From contig JAFSQL010000008.1 of the NCBI GenBank assembly GCA_017446585.1, forward strand, positions 1 through 64,000: 64,000 nt of DNA. Reading direction: 5' to 3'. Origin of the DNA: Paludibacteraceae bacterium. GTDB taxonomy: Bacteria > Bacteroidota > Bacteroidia > Bacteroidales > Paludibacteraceae. The notes under the pieces are model-generated. The model was not told the DNA's origin. It worked only from the letters and a program-made list of their open reading frames with translations, and did no database searches. The translations under genes and the position numbers were made by a program. This document shows, one piece after another, positions 22,722-31,573 of this stretch. Within the stretch, counting starts at the first letter, position 1; every line of letters begins with the position of its first letter.

Positions 22722-25184
22722 CTATCTGAGTTTCGCTCCCAACTGTTTCTCGAGTTCCTTCTGAATCTTCTGCATGATAGCGTCTATCTGCTGATCTTTG
22801 AGCGTCTTTTCATCGTCTTGCAGAATGAAGGTCACGGCATAACTCTTTTTGCCTGCCTCAAGGTTCTTGCCTTGATACACGTCAAACAGCGTCACGCTCT
22901 TCAGCAACTTCTTTTCGCATTGTTGCGCTATGCGTTTGATGTCGCCGAATTTCACGTTTTCTTCCACCAGCAGGGCGAGGTCACGCTTCACTTCTGGGAA
23001 TTTGCTGATTTCCTTATAGATGATTCTCCTTCCCTTCAGCAGCGACAGTGCCACGTTCCAATTGATGTCGGCATAGAACACGTCCGTGTCAATGTCCGCT
23101 TGTTTCAGCAGTCTCTTCGCCACTTTTCCTATCGTGGCTATCGTTTTGCCGCCTTGCTTGGCCACCACCTTCAACGCTTGGTCGTACAACTCGTCTTCAA
23201 ACTCGTCATAGTCGTAAGCGTTAATGCCTAACTTCTTCAACACGTTCTCCACGTGCGCTTTCAGTTCATAGATGCTCGTCTTGGCTTCTGGACGCACCCA
23301 ACTCTGTGCCTCCTTGTTGCCGCATGTCCACATGCCCAAGTGGCAGTCTTCGCTGTACGCTGCCAACGCAACGCCTTCCTTTGCCCGCTCGGCATGGTAG
23401 TAGTAGCAATTGCCGAACTCGTAGAACTTCAGGTTCGCTATCTTGTGGTTGCGGTTGTGAGCGATGCTTTCCAATCCGCCGAAGAGCAGCGTCTGACGCA
23501 TCACCGCCAAGTCTTGCGACAATGGGTTCAGCAGTCGCACGCAGTTCTCCGCCTTGCGTTCCGTCAGATTTTCGTAATAGGATGCCTTCGTCAGCGAGTT
23601 GTTCATGATTTCGAAAAATCCGTTTGCGCTCAACTGGTCTGAAATCTTGTTTTGCAACGCCACTGGATTTGGATTAGGCGAGAACGAAAGCGACCCTTTC
23701 AGGCTCAAGTCCGGTTCTACCTTGTCGTAGCCGTATATGCGCAAAATGTCCTCCACCACGTCTGCTGGCCTTGTCACGTCCACGCGATACGTCGGTATGG
23801 CTATCTCCAATCCTTCTTCATCCTCCTGTTCCACCTCCATTTCAAGGTGTTTCAAGATGGTCTTGATGATGTCTTTGTCGATGTGTCTGCCTACCAAGCC
23901 ATCTACATACTTGTATTTCAGCGTCACCTTCGCGCGCTCGATAGGGGTAGGGTAGAGGTCTATCACCTCGTGAGCCACCTCACCGCCTGCTACTTTTTGA
24001 ATCAGCAGGGCGGCATATTTCAATATATATAACGTGTTGTTAGGGTCGCAGCCGCGTTCGTAGCGGAACGATGCGTCCGTTTGCAATCCGTGTCTTCTTG
24101 CGGTTTCGCGTATGGTCACGGGGTTGAAGTAGGCGCTTTCTATGAACACGTTCGTCGTCTCGTCTGTGATGCCTGATTCCTTGCCGCCAAACACGCCCGC
24201 CAAGCACAACGGAGTTCCTTCGTCGTTGCATATCAGCAAGTCTTTCGCGCTCAATTTGTGTTCCTCTCCGTCCAAGGTGACGAAGGGGGTGCCTTCGCTC
24301 ACGTGTTTCACCACCACGTGATGGTTCTTGCCTATTCGGTCAGCGTCAAAGGTGTGTATCGGTTGACCCAACCCGCACATCACGTAGTTCGATGCGTCCA
24401 CCACGTTATTGATGCTACGCATGCCGATGGTCTCCACCGCCTTCTTCAACCACTCGGGCGATGGACCTATCTTCACGCCCTTCACCACCGTGGCGGTGTA
24501 GCGTGGACAGTCTTCAGGCGATTCGATGCTCACTTCCGCTGCGAAGTCGTTGCTTCCTACCTTGAAGTCATCTACCGATGGCTTCCGCAATTTTATTTCG
24601 GGTTGCGTCAAGGCGTATTTTGCCGCGAGGTCACGGGCGCAACCGTAGTGGCTGATGGCGTCACTGCGGTTGGCGGTGATGTCAACCTCTATCATCGCGT
24701 CATTCTCTATCTGATAGTAGTCCGCTGCCTTCATGCCCACTTGCGTCTCCGCTGGCAGCACGATGATGCCGTCGTGGCTCGTGCCAACGCCTATCTCGTC
24801 CTCAGCGCACAGCATGCCGCTGCTTTCCACGCCGCGCAATTTCGATTTCTTGATGGTGAACGACGCTTCACCGTCATAAAGCACCGTGCCTATCGTCGCC
24901 ACGATTACTTTCTGGCCTGCCGCCACGTTAGGCGCTCCGCACACAATCTGAAGCGGTTCGCCCTCGCCCACGTTCACCGTCGTCACGTGTAGGTGGTCGC
25001 TGTTCGGATGCGCCTCGCACGTCAGCACTTCTCCTACCACCAGTCCTTTCAGTCCGCCCCTCACGCTCTCCACTTCTTCTACTTGTCCTACCTCAAGACC
25101 TATCGAGGTCAAGTCTGCGGCTACCTCTTCCGCGCTCTTCTCTACGTTGATAAACTCCTTTAGCCAGTTATACGATATGTTCAT
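22722..25184 (-). CDS. pheT: Phenylalanyl-tRNA synthetase beta subunit
   Basis: 820 residues, full length. Domain order: B1 and tRNA-binding EMAP-like domain (LVVGEVLTCEAHPNSDHL), B3/B4 editing domain, B5 (PTYRVDVTRPADVVEDI), catalytic-like domain, and a C-terminal FDX-ACB domain (FPEVKRDLALLVEENVKFGDI). pheS is not adjacent, so the two subunit genes are separated in this genome. Own promoter. Confidence 0.96.
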   Translation of the reverse strand: MNISYNWLKEFINVEKSAEEVAADLTSIGLEVGQVEEVESVRGGLKGLVVGEVLTCEAHPNSDHLHVTTVNVGEGEPLQIVCGAPNVAAGQKVIVATIGTVLYDGEASFTIKKSKLRGVESSGMLCAEDEIGVGTSHDGIIVLPAETQVGMKAADYYQIENDAMIEVDITANRSDAISHYGCARDLAAKYALTQPEIKLRKPSVDDFKVGSNDFAAEVSIESPEDCPRYTATVVKGVKIGPSPEWLKKAVETIGMRSINNVVDASNYVMCGLGQPIHTFDADRIGKNHHVVVKHVSEGTPFVTLDGEEHKLSAKDLLICNDEGTPLCLAGVFGGKESGITDETTNVFIESAYFNPVTIRETARRHGLQTDASFRYERGCDPNNTLYILKYAALLIQKVAGGEVAHEVIDLYPTPIERAKVTLKYKYVDGLVGRHIDKDIIKTILKHLEMEVEQEDEEGLEIAIPTYRVDVTRPADVVEDILRIYGYDKVEPDLSLKGSLSFSPNPNPVALQNKISDQLSANGFFEIMNNSLTKASYYENLTERKAENCVRLLNPLSQDLAVMRQTLLFGGLESIAHNRNHKIANLKFYEFGNCYYYHAERAKEGVALAAYSEDCHLGMWTCGNKEAQSWVRPEAKTSIYELKAHVENVLKKLGINAYDYDEFEDELYDQALKVVAKQGGKTIATIGKVAKRLLKQADIDTDVFYADINWNVALSLLKGRRIIYKEISKFPEVKRDLALLVEENVKFGDIKRIAQQCEKKLLKSVTLFDVYQGKNLEAGKKSYAVTFILQDDEKTLKDQQIDAIMQKIQKELEKQLGAKLR

Positions 25185-25216
25185 TGTCTCTCGTTTTACT
25201 TTATGTTTTTAAGTCG

Positions 25217-25224
25217 CAAATTTA
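25217..25224 (-). promoter_or_regulatory. Predicted -7 box of pheT
   Basis: TAAATTTG on the - strand, 32 bp before the start codon. Confidence 0.5.
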
Positions 25225-25301
25225 CAAAAAGATTCCCTCTTAATATAATGACTTTTAAGTATCTTTTGAAGTGTCAAAGCGGATAGTCGTTGAAGTACAT
25301 A

Positions 25302-25335
25302 AAAAAAGAGAGGGGCGAAACGCTCCTCTCTTTTT
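25302..25335 (-). terminator. Terminator of the left secreted-protein gene
   Basis: Stem-loop with a T run; nearly identical in sequence and mirror-image in orientation to the terminator at 27781-27817. Confidence 0.8.
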
Positions 25336-25475
25336 CATATCGTGAAGTGGTTGATTACTTCGCAAGTTCCTTAGAACCGTCGTTGTAAACGTTCACGAGA
25401 CCTACGCGAGCGACAACTTCCTTATCACCTTCAGCGGCAGCTTCATTTACAGCAGAAGAACCGGAAATGCTGTAA
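25303..25475 (-). repeat. Outer inverted repeat, left arm
   Basis: Covers the last ~35 codons of the left secreted gene plus its terminator. It matches the right arm (27645-27817) in inverted orientation at roughly 90% or better by eye, with blocks longer than 20 bp that are identical. Confidence 0.85.
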
Positions 25476-25984
25476 GACTTCACGTCAATGCTGGAAGCAG
25501 GAATGTTAACTACGATGTAGCCCTCAGCACCTGCAGTTACGCTGATAGATGCTGTAGCGTTTGCGCCACCTTTAGCGTCCAATGTCAATGCATTACCCGT
25601 ACCAGTTGCAACAGTAATCGTTTGAGCAGAAGATTTTTGGTTACGGAAAGTGATGGTTACAACGCTACCAGAAGCGGCAGCAACCTTCACGCTGTTACCA
25701 GAGGACTTGTTGAAACGAACGTAACCGGCACCTGGATCATCAATAGTAGCGTCGGCCGTTTTAATGAAACCTGCAGCGTCAGAACCTTGACCTGCATATT
25801 GGAGGGTCAAAGTACCATCGGTAACAGAAGACTCGCCAGTGCCACCGGTGTAGTCAAAGTTAGGAGTGTTCCAAGTGCAATTGTTTGCAGTAGCAGCAGC
25901 GGCCCAAGTAGTATTCACATAGGTCTGTGCATTGGCAGCGAGACCGGCAACGAGAGCGGCAGCCGCAAGAATGAATTTTTTCAT
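25355..25984 (-). CDS. Secreted protein A (left partner of an inverted paralogous pair)
   Basis: 209 residues from MKKFILAAAALVAGLAANAQ, a Sec signal peptide; an in-frame ATG 36 bp upstream lies within the end of the recombinase gene. The mature protein is Ser/Thr/Ala/Gly-rich and predicted mostly beta strand. It ends in a module beginning VNEAAAEGDKEVVARVGLV, almost the same as in the paralogue at 27129. The middle regions of the two differ strongly. It begins 17 bp after the recombinase stop and has no promoter of its own that I can see. Function unknown; the secretion and variable core suggest a surface or secreted factor. Confidence 0.8.
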   Translation of the reverse strand: MKKFILAAAALVAGLAANAQTYVNTTWAAAATANNCTWNTPNFDYTGGTGESSVTDGTLTLQYAGQGSDAAGFIKTADATIDDPGAGYVRFNKSSGNSVKVAAASGSVVTITFRNQKSSAQTITVATGTGNALTLDAKGGANATASISVTAGAEGYIVVNIPASSIDVKSYSISGSSAVNEAAAEGDKEVVARVGLVNVYNDGSKELAK

Positions 25985-25996
25985 TTTGAAAAAGTA
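25926..25996 (-). repeat. Inner inverted repeat, left arm (start of secreted gene A)
   Basis: On the - strand: CTTTTTCAAAATGAAAAAA spanning the start codon, then the signal-peptide codons, matching the right arm (27117-27181) with about 4 differences in 55 bp of coding sequence. Confidence 0.8.
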
Positions 25997-26001
25997 ATCG
26001 A

Positions 26002-26952
26002 CTACGCTTTCTTCTGCCAATACATCTTCATTGTCTCTGCCTGCTCCTGTTCGCTCAGACGTATGTACCGCATAAATGTCCGCTCGCTGCGATGACCCGT
26101 CACAGCCATAATCGTTTGCGTAGGAATGCCTAACCGAAACATGTTGGTGGCGAAACTTCTACGTGCCGTGTGGCTTGTCACCAACTCCCATTGTCGTTTT
26201 ACCTTCGATATTCTTTTTCCGCCACGTATCTCTGTCACCGCCACCGGACGATTCAATCCTGCAATCCGCGCCATCTGTTTTAACCTTTTGTTATATATCA
26301 ATAACCGTGGCAGTTTCGGCATTCTCCACTCATTATTATTTATAATGTGTAACACGATTGGGTGCAGAGGTATCACAACTCGCCGTAGCGTCTTTTGTTG
26401 TCGATATTCCAAATAGCCCGTACGCAACTGCGATGCTGTCGCCATTGCCAATTGTTCCAAGTCGCTGTATCTACAACCCATGTACGCTTGCGCCACAAAC
26501 CAATCACGTGTTTCCTTTAGACTCGCGTCCTTAAATTCCGTCGCTAACAATAGCCCCAGTTCCGCTTCTGTCAAATAAATCGAGTCCACTTCACTTTTGC
26601 CACAGTGCCATTTCGTTGTGTCGCATTTGTCTCGTTCTTCTTTGTCCAACCAATGTACAACAGCGACTACCGCACCTATATATTGAGCCACTGTATTTGC
26701 TTTGTATTTCCTGTTTTGCAAGAATAGCGTATAGCGTTCAAAGAACCCTTTGTCCACGCGTTCCAATGTCAAGTCTCCGTCTCCGCATTCCATTCTTACA
26801 AACAATTTCAAACAGCGCAACGCAGATAAATATCCGCGTTTCGTGCTTTCGCTCAGTTGTCGTTCTCCATTTCTTGTCGTTCGATCGTTTAACCGCTTCA
26901 TGAACTGTTCCGACCAGTACCAAAGTCCTGCTTTTGTCTTAATGTCTATCAT
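26002..26952 (-). CDS. Tyrosine site-specific recombinase (candidate invertase)
   Basis: 316 residues with a complete catalytic set: Arg161 (GCRYSDLEQL), His261 and Arg264 (SHTARRSFATN), His287 (VTGHRSER) and Tyr296 (FMRYIRLSEQ). The N-terminal part is a SAM-like core-binding domain (LNDRTTRNGERQLSESTKRG). This is the Bacteroidales integrase/Tsr type, which includes both mobile-element integrases and invertases for phase-variable loci. It sits inside the segment bounded by the inner inverted repeats of genes A and B. No excision proteins, transfer genes or att-like direct repeats are nearby, which favours an inversion role over integration (inference). Confidence 0.88.
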   Translation of the reverse strand: MIDIKTKAGLWYWSEQFMKRLNDRTTRNGERQLSESTKRGYLSALRCLKLFVRMECGDGDLTLERVDKGFFERYTLFLQNRKYKANTVAQYIGAVVAVVHWLDKEERDKCDTTKWHCGKSEVDSIYLTEAELGLLLATEFKDASLKETRDWFVAQAYMGCRYSDLEQLAMATASQLRTGYLEYRQQKTLRRVVIPLHPIVLHIINNNEWRMPKLPRLLIYNKRLKQMARIAGLNRPVAVTEIRGGKRISKVKRQWELVTSHTARRSFATNMFRLGIPTQTIMAVTGHRSERTFMRYIRLSEQEQAETMKMYWQKKA

Positions 26953-27019
26953 AAATACATTTTTAGATTAAAAAAATCCGTATTTTGCCCTTCACAAGCA
27001 AACAAAATCATAAAAAACG

Positions 27020-27050
27020 TTTGTTTTTTCGATTTGCATTTTTACCTTTG
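27020..27050 (+). promoter_or_regulatory. Consensus promoter driving secreted gene B
   Basis: TTTG, exactly 19 bp, TACCTTTG (27043-27050), a perfect match, located between the inner inverted repeats and pointing to gene B. Inverting the segment would point it to gene A. Confidence 0.75.
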
Positions 27051-27116
27051 CACCGTTCTTCGTTCATTGGAACGGGGAATAACTTGAACTTAAAATAACT
27101 TTATATCTTAACTTAA

Positions 27117-27181
27117 ATCTTTTTCAAAATGAAAAAAATCATTCTCGCAGCTGCCGCTCTCGTTGCCGGTCTCGCTGCTAA
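27117..27181 (+). repeat. Inner inverted repeat, right arm (start of secreted gene B)
   Basis: CTTTTTCAAAATGAAAAAA and the following signal-peptide codons, inverted relative to 25926-25996. Confidence 0.8.
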
Positions 27182-27761
27182 TGCGGTAGGTTTCGACTAC
27201 ACCACGACATCTATCTATGAAACGCCGCTTACCTCTGTGTTCACCGATTTGACCAATGTAACAATTGTAGAAACCTCGACTCCTACAGGATCTAATGTGA
27301 CAGGTAAGAACAGCCTCAACTTGACTACTGGTGGCACCGAGGCTTCTTTCAGCATGGGTGGCATCGTTTGGTCTTACACCAACAGCAATGACGGAACCAC
27401 AATTGCAAAGCAATATGGTAACTATGTTCAACCAAACGGTAAGGATCGTTATTTGACCATTCCAACGACTGCAGGTGATGTCGTGACTGTAACTGTTGTT
27501 GAGGCGGCAAGTGGTGTTGAGGTTACGGGTGCTTCTGAAGGTGCTTCGATTAACCTCGCTGCAGGTGCTAATACTCTGACCGCAACTGGTTCTTCTGTCG
27601 TTCTTCACATTACGGCTTCATCGAAACCTAAATTCCAAGCAATTACCGTTTCCGGTTCTTCCGCTGTGAACGAAACGGCTGCTGAGGGTGATAAGGAAGT
27701 TGTCGCTCGCGTAGGTTTGGTAAACGTTTACAACGACGGTTCTAAGGAACTTGCGAAGTAA
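27129..27761 (+). CDS. Secreted protein B (right partner of the inverted pair)
   Basis: 210 residues, signal peptide MKKIILAAAALVAGLAANA almost identical to protein A. The mature part is Thr/Ser/Gly-rich and beta-like (TTSIYETPLTSVFTDLTNVT), different from A in its core. The C-terminal module VNETAAEGDKEVVARVGLV and the ending YNDGSKELAK repeat those of A. It follows a 78-nt leader from a perfect promoter, so B appears to be the expressed copy in this orientation. Function unknown. Confidence 0.8.
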   Translation: MKKIILAAAALVAGLAANAVGFDYTTTSIYETPLTSVFTDLTNVTIVETSTPTGSNVTGKNSLNLTTGGTEASFSMGGIVWSYTNSNDGTTIAKQYGNYVQPNGKDRYLTIPTTAGDVVTVTVVEAASGVEVTGASEGASINLAAGANTLTATGSSVVLHITASSKPKFQAITVSGSSAVNETAAEGDKEVVARVGLVNVYNDGSKELAK

Positions 27762-27817
27762 TCAAGCACTTCACGATATAAAAAAAGAGAGGAGCGTTTC
27801 GCCCCTCTCTTTTTTAT
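27645..27817 (+). repeat. Outer inverted repeat, right arm
   Basis: Last ~35 codons of gene B plus terminator, mirrored by 25303-25475. Confidence 0.85.
27781..27817 (+). terminator. Terminator of secreted gene B
   Basis: Stem GAGAGGAGCG / CGCCCCTCTC (one G-U pair) followed by a T run. Confidence 0.8.
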
Positions 27818-27854
27818 ATGTGGAATTTTGACAAAATGATGGTTGGGTTTCTTG

Positions 27855-27884
27855 TTGAACATGTTGGCTTTTTCCGTAATTTTG
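27855..27884 (+). promoter_or_regulatory. Predicted prs promoter
   Basis: TTG (27855-27857), 19 bp, TAATTTTG (27877-27884), 46 bp before the prs start. Confidence 0.55.
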
Positions 27885-27929
27885 CGGTGCGTAAGTGCGC
27901 ACAATAAAAATCATTTTTCTATACCATTT

Positions 27930-28868
27930 ATGGATAAAGCGCCATTCAAAGTCTTTTGCGGCTCCGCTTCGAGACCGCTTGCCGAGAAGATCTGTAACAG
28001 CCTCGGCTGTGAACTCGGCAAGATGAACATCACTCACTTCGCCGACGGCGAGTTCGCAGTCTCCTTCGAGGAGTCTATCCGAGGTTGCCAAGTGTTTCTT
28101 GTGCAATCGACCTATCCCAACAGTGACAACCTCATGGAGTTGCTCCTCATGATGGACGCGGCAAAACGTGCCTCCGCCCAAAAGGTCATTCCTGTCATCC
28201 CTTATTTCGGATGGGCGCGTCAGGATCGCAAGGACAAGCCGCGCGTTTCCATCGGTGCCAAGCTCGTCGCTGACCTGCTCTCTGTGGCTGGACTTGACCG
28301 TCTCATCACTATGGACCTCCATGCCGACCAGATTCAGGGTTTCTTCAATGTGCCCGTTGATCACCTCTACGCCTCCACCGTCTTTGTTAAATACGTTCAA
28401 GAGAATTTTGACCTTGACAACCTTGTTATCGCATCGCCCGACGTGGGTGGTTCTAAGCGTGCTGGCTCGTATGCCAAGTATCTCGGTCTGCCACTCGTGC
28501 TGTGCCACAAGACGCGCGAACGCGCCAACGTGGTCAGTGAGATTCGTGTCATTGGCGATGTCGCGGGCAAGGATGTCCTCATCATCGATGACATGGTCGA
28601 TACCGCCGGAACGCTCACCAAGGCGGCTGACGTGATGAAGAACGCGGGTGCCAAGAGCGTGCGCGCAATTGTCAGCCATGCCATCATGAGCGACCCTGCC
28701 AGCCAACGCGTCAACGATTCGTCGCTCGTCGAACTCATCACTACTGACTCCAAGCCTTATGTCGGATCATGCAAGAAGATGCACGTCCTCTCCATCGCCG
28801 ACATGTTCGCTGACACCATCCGTCGTGTGGTCGAGAACGAGTCCATCTCTTCTCAGTTCATCCTCTGA
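27930..28868 (+). CDS. prs: Ribose-phosphate pyrophosphokinase (PRPP synthetase)
   Basis: 312 residues from MDKAPFKVFCGSASRPLAE; an earlier in-frame ATG (27843) lies upstream of the promoter. Makes PRPP from ribose-5-phosphate and ATP for nucleotide, His and Trp synthesis. Motifs: FADGEFAVSFEESIRG, PYFGWARQDRKDKPR, the flexible loop and the PRPP-binding DVLIIDDMVDTAGTL. Length is typical. Confidence 0.96.
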   Translation: MDKAPFKVFCGSASRPLAEKICNSLGCELGKMNITHFADGEFAVSFEESIRGCQVFLVQSTYPNSDNLMELLLMMDAAKRASAQKVIPVIPYFGWARQDRKDKPRVSIGAKLVADLLSVAGLDRLITMDLHADQIQGFFNVPVDHLYASTVFVKYVQENFDLDNLVIASPDVGGSKRAGSYAKYLGLPLVLCHKTRERANVVSEIRVIGDVAGKDVLIIDDMVDTAGTLTKAADVMKNAGAKSVRAIVSHAIMSDPASQRVNDSSLVELITTDSKPYVGSCKKMHVLSIADMFADTIRRVVENESISSQFIL

Positions 28869-28966
28869 TTTTCTTTGACTATCGTACATAACCCTGACCG
28901 CGAGCGGAAACCATCTTTTTGGTTCCCGCTCGCCACTTTCTGGGTTTCACACATTATAATAATTAT

Positions 28967-29866
28967 ATGCGTTTTGAAGGCGAAATAATTGCGGTCGCGG
29001 TCTCCGTTCTTTGGACGGTCAGTGCCGTCTTCTTCGAGTTCGCGTCCAAGCGTGTCGGATCACTCGCCCTCAACTTCGTGCGCATGACCGTCACCATCCT
29101 CTTCACTGGTGTCATCGCTCTCTTCACCCACGGTGCGTTCCTGCCGTTCGATGCCGGTGCCACACAGTGGATTTGGCTTTCGCTGAGTGGTTTCATAGGT
29201 CTCTTCGTCGGTGACTATTGTCTTTTCCGTTCCTATGTCAACATTGGCGCGCGCTCCTCACAACTCATCATGACGCTTTCGCCTGTCATCACTGCCTTGC
29301 TCGGTTTCCTCTTTTTTGACGAGCGCCTGCTCTGGAACCAATTGCTCGCCATGGTCCTCGTGGTCCTTGGCATCGCTCTGGCGCTCCTTGGCAAGGGCGA
29401 GGATAGTGAAGGCAAACGCAAGTACAAACTCACGGTCACCGGCGGCACCCTTGCCCTTGCCCTCATGGCTCCCGTCTGCCAAGCGGTGGGATATATTTTC
29501 ACCAAGAAGGGCATGCAGGGCTATGACATGTTCTCCGCTACGCAGATTCGCTCCATCTCCGCCCTCGTCTTCTTCGCTCTTGTCATCACGGCTGGCAAAC
29601 GGTGGCGTTTCATGCGCTCGGTCTATGCCAACGCTTCCGTCATGAAGAGCATCACCATTGGTTCCGTCATAGGACCCGTGCTCGGCATCTCGCTCTCGCT
29701 CTACGCCATCAGTATCGCCAATGCCGGTGTCGCCGCCACGCTCATGTCGCTCACGCCCGTCTTCTTGATTATCCCGGCTGCCATCTCCGGCAAGAACAAG
29801 GTGACCCTCCTTCAAGTTGTCGGTTCTGTCATCGCAGTCGCCTCCGGTGCGTTATTCTTCATTTGA
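28967..29866 (+). CDS. EamA/DMT-family transporter
   Basis: 299 residues from MRFEGEIIAVAVSV. About ten membrane helices in two homologous EamA halves; the first half ends with LLWNQLLAMVLVVLGIALALL, the second with LLQVVGSVIAVASGALFFI. Probable drug/metabolite exporter in the inner membrane; the substrate cannot be inferred. The earlier in-frame ATG at 28919 is less likely. Confidence 0.88.
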   Translation: MRFEGEIIAVAVSVLWTVSAVFFEFASKRVGSLALNFVRMTVTILFTGVIALFTHGAFLPFDAGATQWIWLSLSGFIGLFVGDYCLFRSYVNIGARSSQLIMTLSPVITALLGFLFFDERLLWNQLLAMVLVVLGIALALLGKGEDSEGKRKYKLTVTGGTLALALMAPVCQAVGYIFTKKGMQGYDMFSATQIRSISALVFFALVITAGKRWRFMRSVYANASVMKSITIGSVIGPVLGISLSLYAISIANAGVAATLMSLTPVFLIIPAAISGKNKVTLLQVVGSVIAVASGALFFI

Positions 29867-29889
29867 TTGAAAAAAATATGACATAACAG

Positions 29890-29919
29890 TTGCGGAAGTA
29901 GAAAAAGTCATTATCTTTG
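29890..29919 (+). promoter_or_regulatory. tRNA-Phe promoter
   Basis: TTG (29890-29892), 19 bp, TATCTTTG (29912-29919), a close match to consensus. Confidence 0.6.
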
Positions 29920-29936
29920 CACCCGCAATAATGAGG

Positions 29937-30008
29937 GGTACCTTAGCTCAGTGGTAGAGCAATGGACTGAAAATCCATGTGTCGATAGTTCAATTCTATC
30001 AGGTACCA
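29937..30008 (+). tRNA. tRNA-Phe (anticodon GAA)
   Basis: 72 nt, full cloverleaf: acceptor GGTACCT / AGGTACC, D-arm GCTC / GAGC, anticodon stem ATGGA / TCCAT around loop CTGAAAA, T-arm GATAG / CTATC with TTCAATT loop, discriminator A. The CCA end is not encoded. Confidence 0.93.
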
Positions 30009-30009
30009 C

Positions 30010-30047
30010 AAGACCGAATGGCTTTTCGCCGTTCGGTCTTTTTTTTT
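30010..30047 (+). terminator. Terminator after tRNA-Phe
   Basis: Perfect stem AAGACCGAA / TTCGGTCTT followed by nine or more T. Confidence 0.85.
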
Positions 30048-30128
30048 CGTAGCCCATTCTTCGTTTGTCATTGTCTTGTTTTGTTTCTGTTTTTTTGACA
30101 AATAAATATCAATTGTCAATTAAATTAT

Positions 30129-30136
30129 TACCTTTG
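30129..30136 (+). promoter_or_regulatory. -7 box of the shortened spc operon
   Basis: TACCTTTG, exact match, 60 bp before rpsH. Its presence shows that rpsH is the first gene of this transcript. Confidence 0.6.
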
Positions 30137-30196
30137 CACCGCTTTTTCAAATATTGTCCCGAATAGCGGGATTAATTTAAAAAACTTTATTTTCAA

Positions 30197-30595
30197 ATGA
30201 CTGATCCAATCGCTGATTACCTAACCCGTATCAGGAACGCATCGCGCGCTCGTCATCGGGTGGTAGAAGTGCCTTCCAGCAACATGAAGAAGGCGCTTAC
30301 AAAAATTCTTCACGACGAGGGTTACATCTTGAACTACAAGTTCAACGAGAACGATGGTGTCCACGGAACCATCAAGATCGCCCTCAAGTACGATCCAACT
30401 AACAAGGTTTCTTCTATCAAGAACCTGGTCCGCATCTCCAAGCCAGGCTTGCGTCGCTATGCGGGTTGTGCCGAGATTCCTTCTGTCAAGAACGGTCTCG
30501 GAATTGCTATTCTTTCCACTTCTAAGGGCGTCATGACCGACAAGCAAGCGCGTCGGGAAAACGTCGGTGGCGAGGTTTTGTGTTATGTTTATTAA
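30197..30595 (+). CDS. rpsH: Ribosomal protein S8 (uS8)
   Basis: 132 residues. [15 protein letters not shown] start, KPGLRRYAG and the C-terminal [22 protein letters not shown] are diagnostic. Binds the central domain of 16S rRNA. Here it is the first gene of the cluster; the genes that normally precede it (rplN, rplX, rplE, rpsN) are absent. Confidence 0.97.
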   Translation: MTDPIADYLTRIRNASRARHRVVEVPSSNMKKALTKILHDEGYILNYKFNENDGVHGTIKIALKYDPTNKVSSIKNLVRISKPGLRRYAGCAEIPSVKNGLGIAILSTSKGVMTDKQARRENVGGEVLCYVY

Positions 30596-30615
30596 AAGAA
30601 GGGAGGAATTAGACT

Positions 30616-31170
30616 ATGTCAAGAATTGGTAATTTGCCTATTACACTTCCTGCTGGTGTCACGGTTTCTGAAAAGGACAACGTCATCACTGTCAAGGGCC
30701 CTAAGGGTGAACTCACCCAAAAGATTGACCCTATCATCTCCGTTTCGGTCGAGGGTAATGAAGTTAAGTTCACCCGCCCTAACGAGGACAAGGAAACGAA
30801 ATCTAAACACGGCTTGTATCGCGCGCTCATCAACAACATGGTGAAGGGTGTTAGCGAGGGTTATAAGGTCGAGATGGAATTGGTCGGCGTCGGCTATCGT
30901 GCGCAGAACCAAGGTCAAGTGCTCGAACTTACGCTCGGCTACAGCCACGCTATCTACTTGGTGCTCCCTCCTGAAATCAAGGTTGAGACCAAGAACGAAC
31001 GTAACCAAACGCCACGTATCTTGCTCGAGTGCATCGACAAGCAATTGCTCGGTCAGGTTTGCGCCAAGATTCGTACTTACCGCGCTCCTGAACCTTACAT
31101 GGGCAAGGGTATCAAGTTTATGGGTGAACAAATCCGTCGCAAGGCTGGTAAGGCTGCAGGCGCTAAATAA
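30616..31170 (+). CDS. rplF: Ribosomal protein L6 (uL6)
   Basis: 184 residues: MSRIGNLPITLPAGV start, KGPKGEL, RAPEPYMGKGIKFMGE near the end. 20 bp after rpsH. Confidence 0.97.
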   Translation: MSRIGNLPITLPAGVTVSEKDNVITVKGPKGELTQKIDPIISVSVEGNEVKFTRPNEDKETKSKHGLYRALINNMVKGVSEGYKVEMELVGVGYRAQNQGQVLELTLGYSHAIYLVLPPEIKVETKNERNQTPRILLECIDKQLLGQVCAKIRTYRAPEPYMGKGIKFMGEQIRRKAGKAAGAK

Positions 31171-31182
31171 TTTTAGAACACT

Positions 31183-31530
31183 ATGGCACAAAATAATAAT
31201 AGAAGGGTTCGCATCAAGGCCCACATTCGCAAAAAGGTGTTCGGCACCGCAGAGCGTCCGCGCTTGACCGTGTTCCGTAGCAACACCAACATTTATGTTC
31301 AAGGTGTCGATGACCTGACCGGCAAGACCTTGTTCTCCGCCAACTCTCTTCAACTCAAGGAGAAGGCTGCCAACAAGTCCGAACAGGCAGAGAAGGTCGG
31401 CGAACTTGTCGCTCAAAAGGCACAAGCCGCTGGTATCAGTGAAATCGTCTTTGACCGTAACGGCTACCTCTACCACGGTCGCGTTCAGCAACTCGCCGAA
31501 GGCGCTCGCAAGGGTGGTCTCAAGTTTTAA
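31183..31530 (+). CDS. rplR: Ribosomal protein L18 (uL18)
   Basis: 115 residues with [16 protein letters not shown] and the C-terminal [20 protein letters not shown]. Binds 5S rRNA. 12 bp after rplF. Confidence 0.97.
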   Translation: MAQNNNRRVRIKAHIRKKVFGTAERPRLTVFRSNTNIYVQGVDDLTGKTLFSANSLQLKEKAANKSEQAEKVGELVAQKAQAAGISEIVFDRNGYLYHGRVQQLAEGARKGGLKF

Positions 31531-31573
31531 TTAGTACTCGTTACTAACCAAACTCATTCAAGAATTTCTAATA

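Noticed and set aside
26002..26952. Integrase of an integrative element
   Set aside because: No transfer, replication or excision genes, no tRNA target and no direct att-like repeats; flanked instead by inverted repeats, which favours local inversion.
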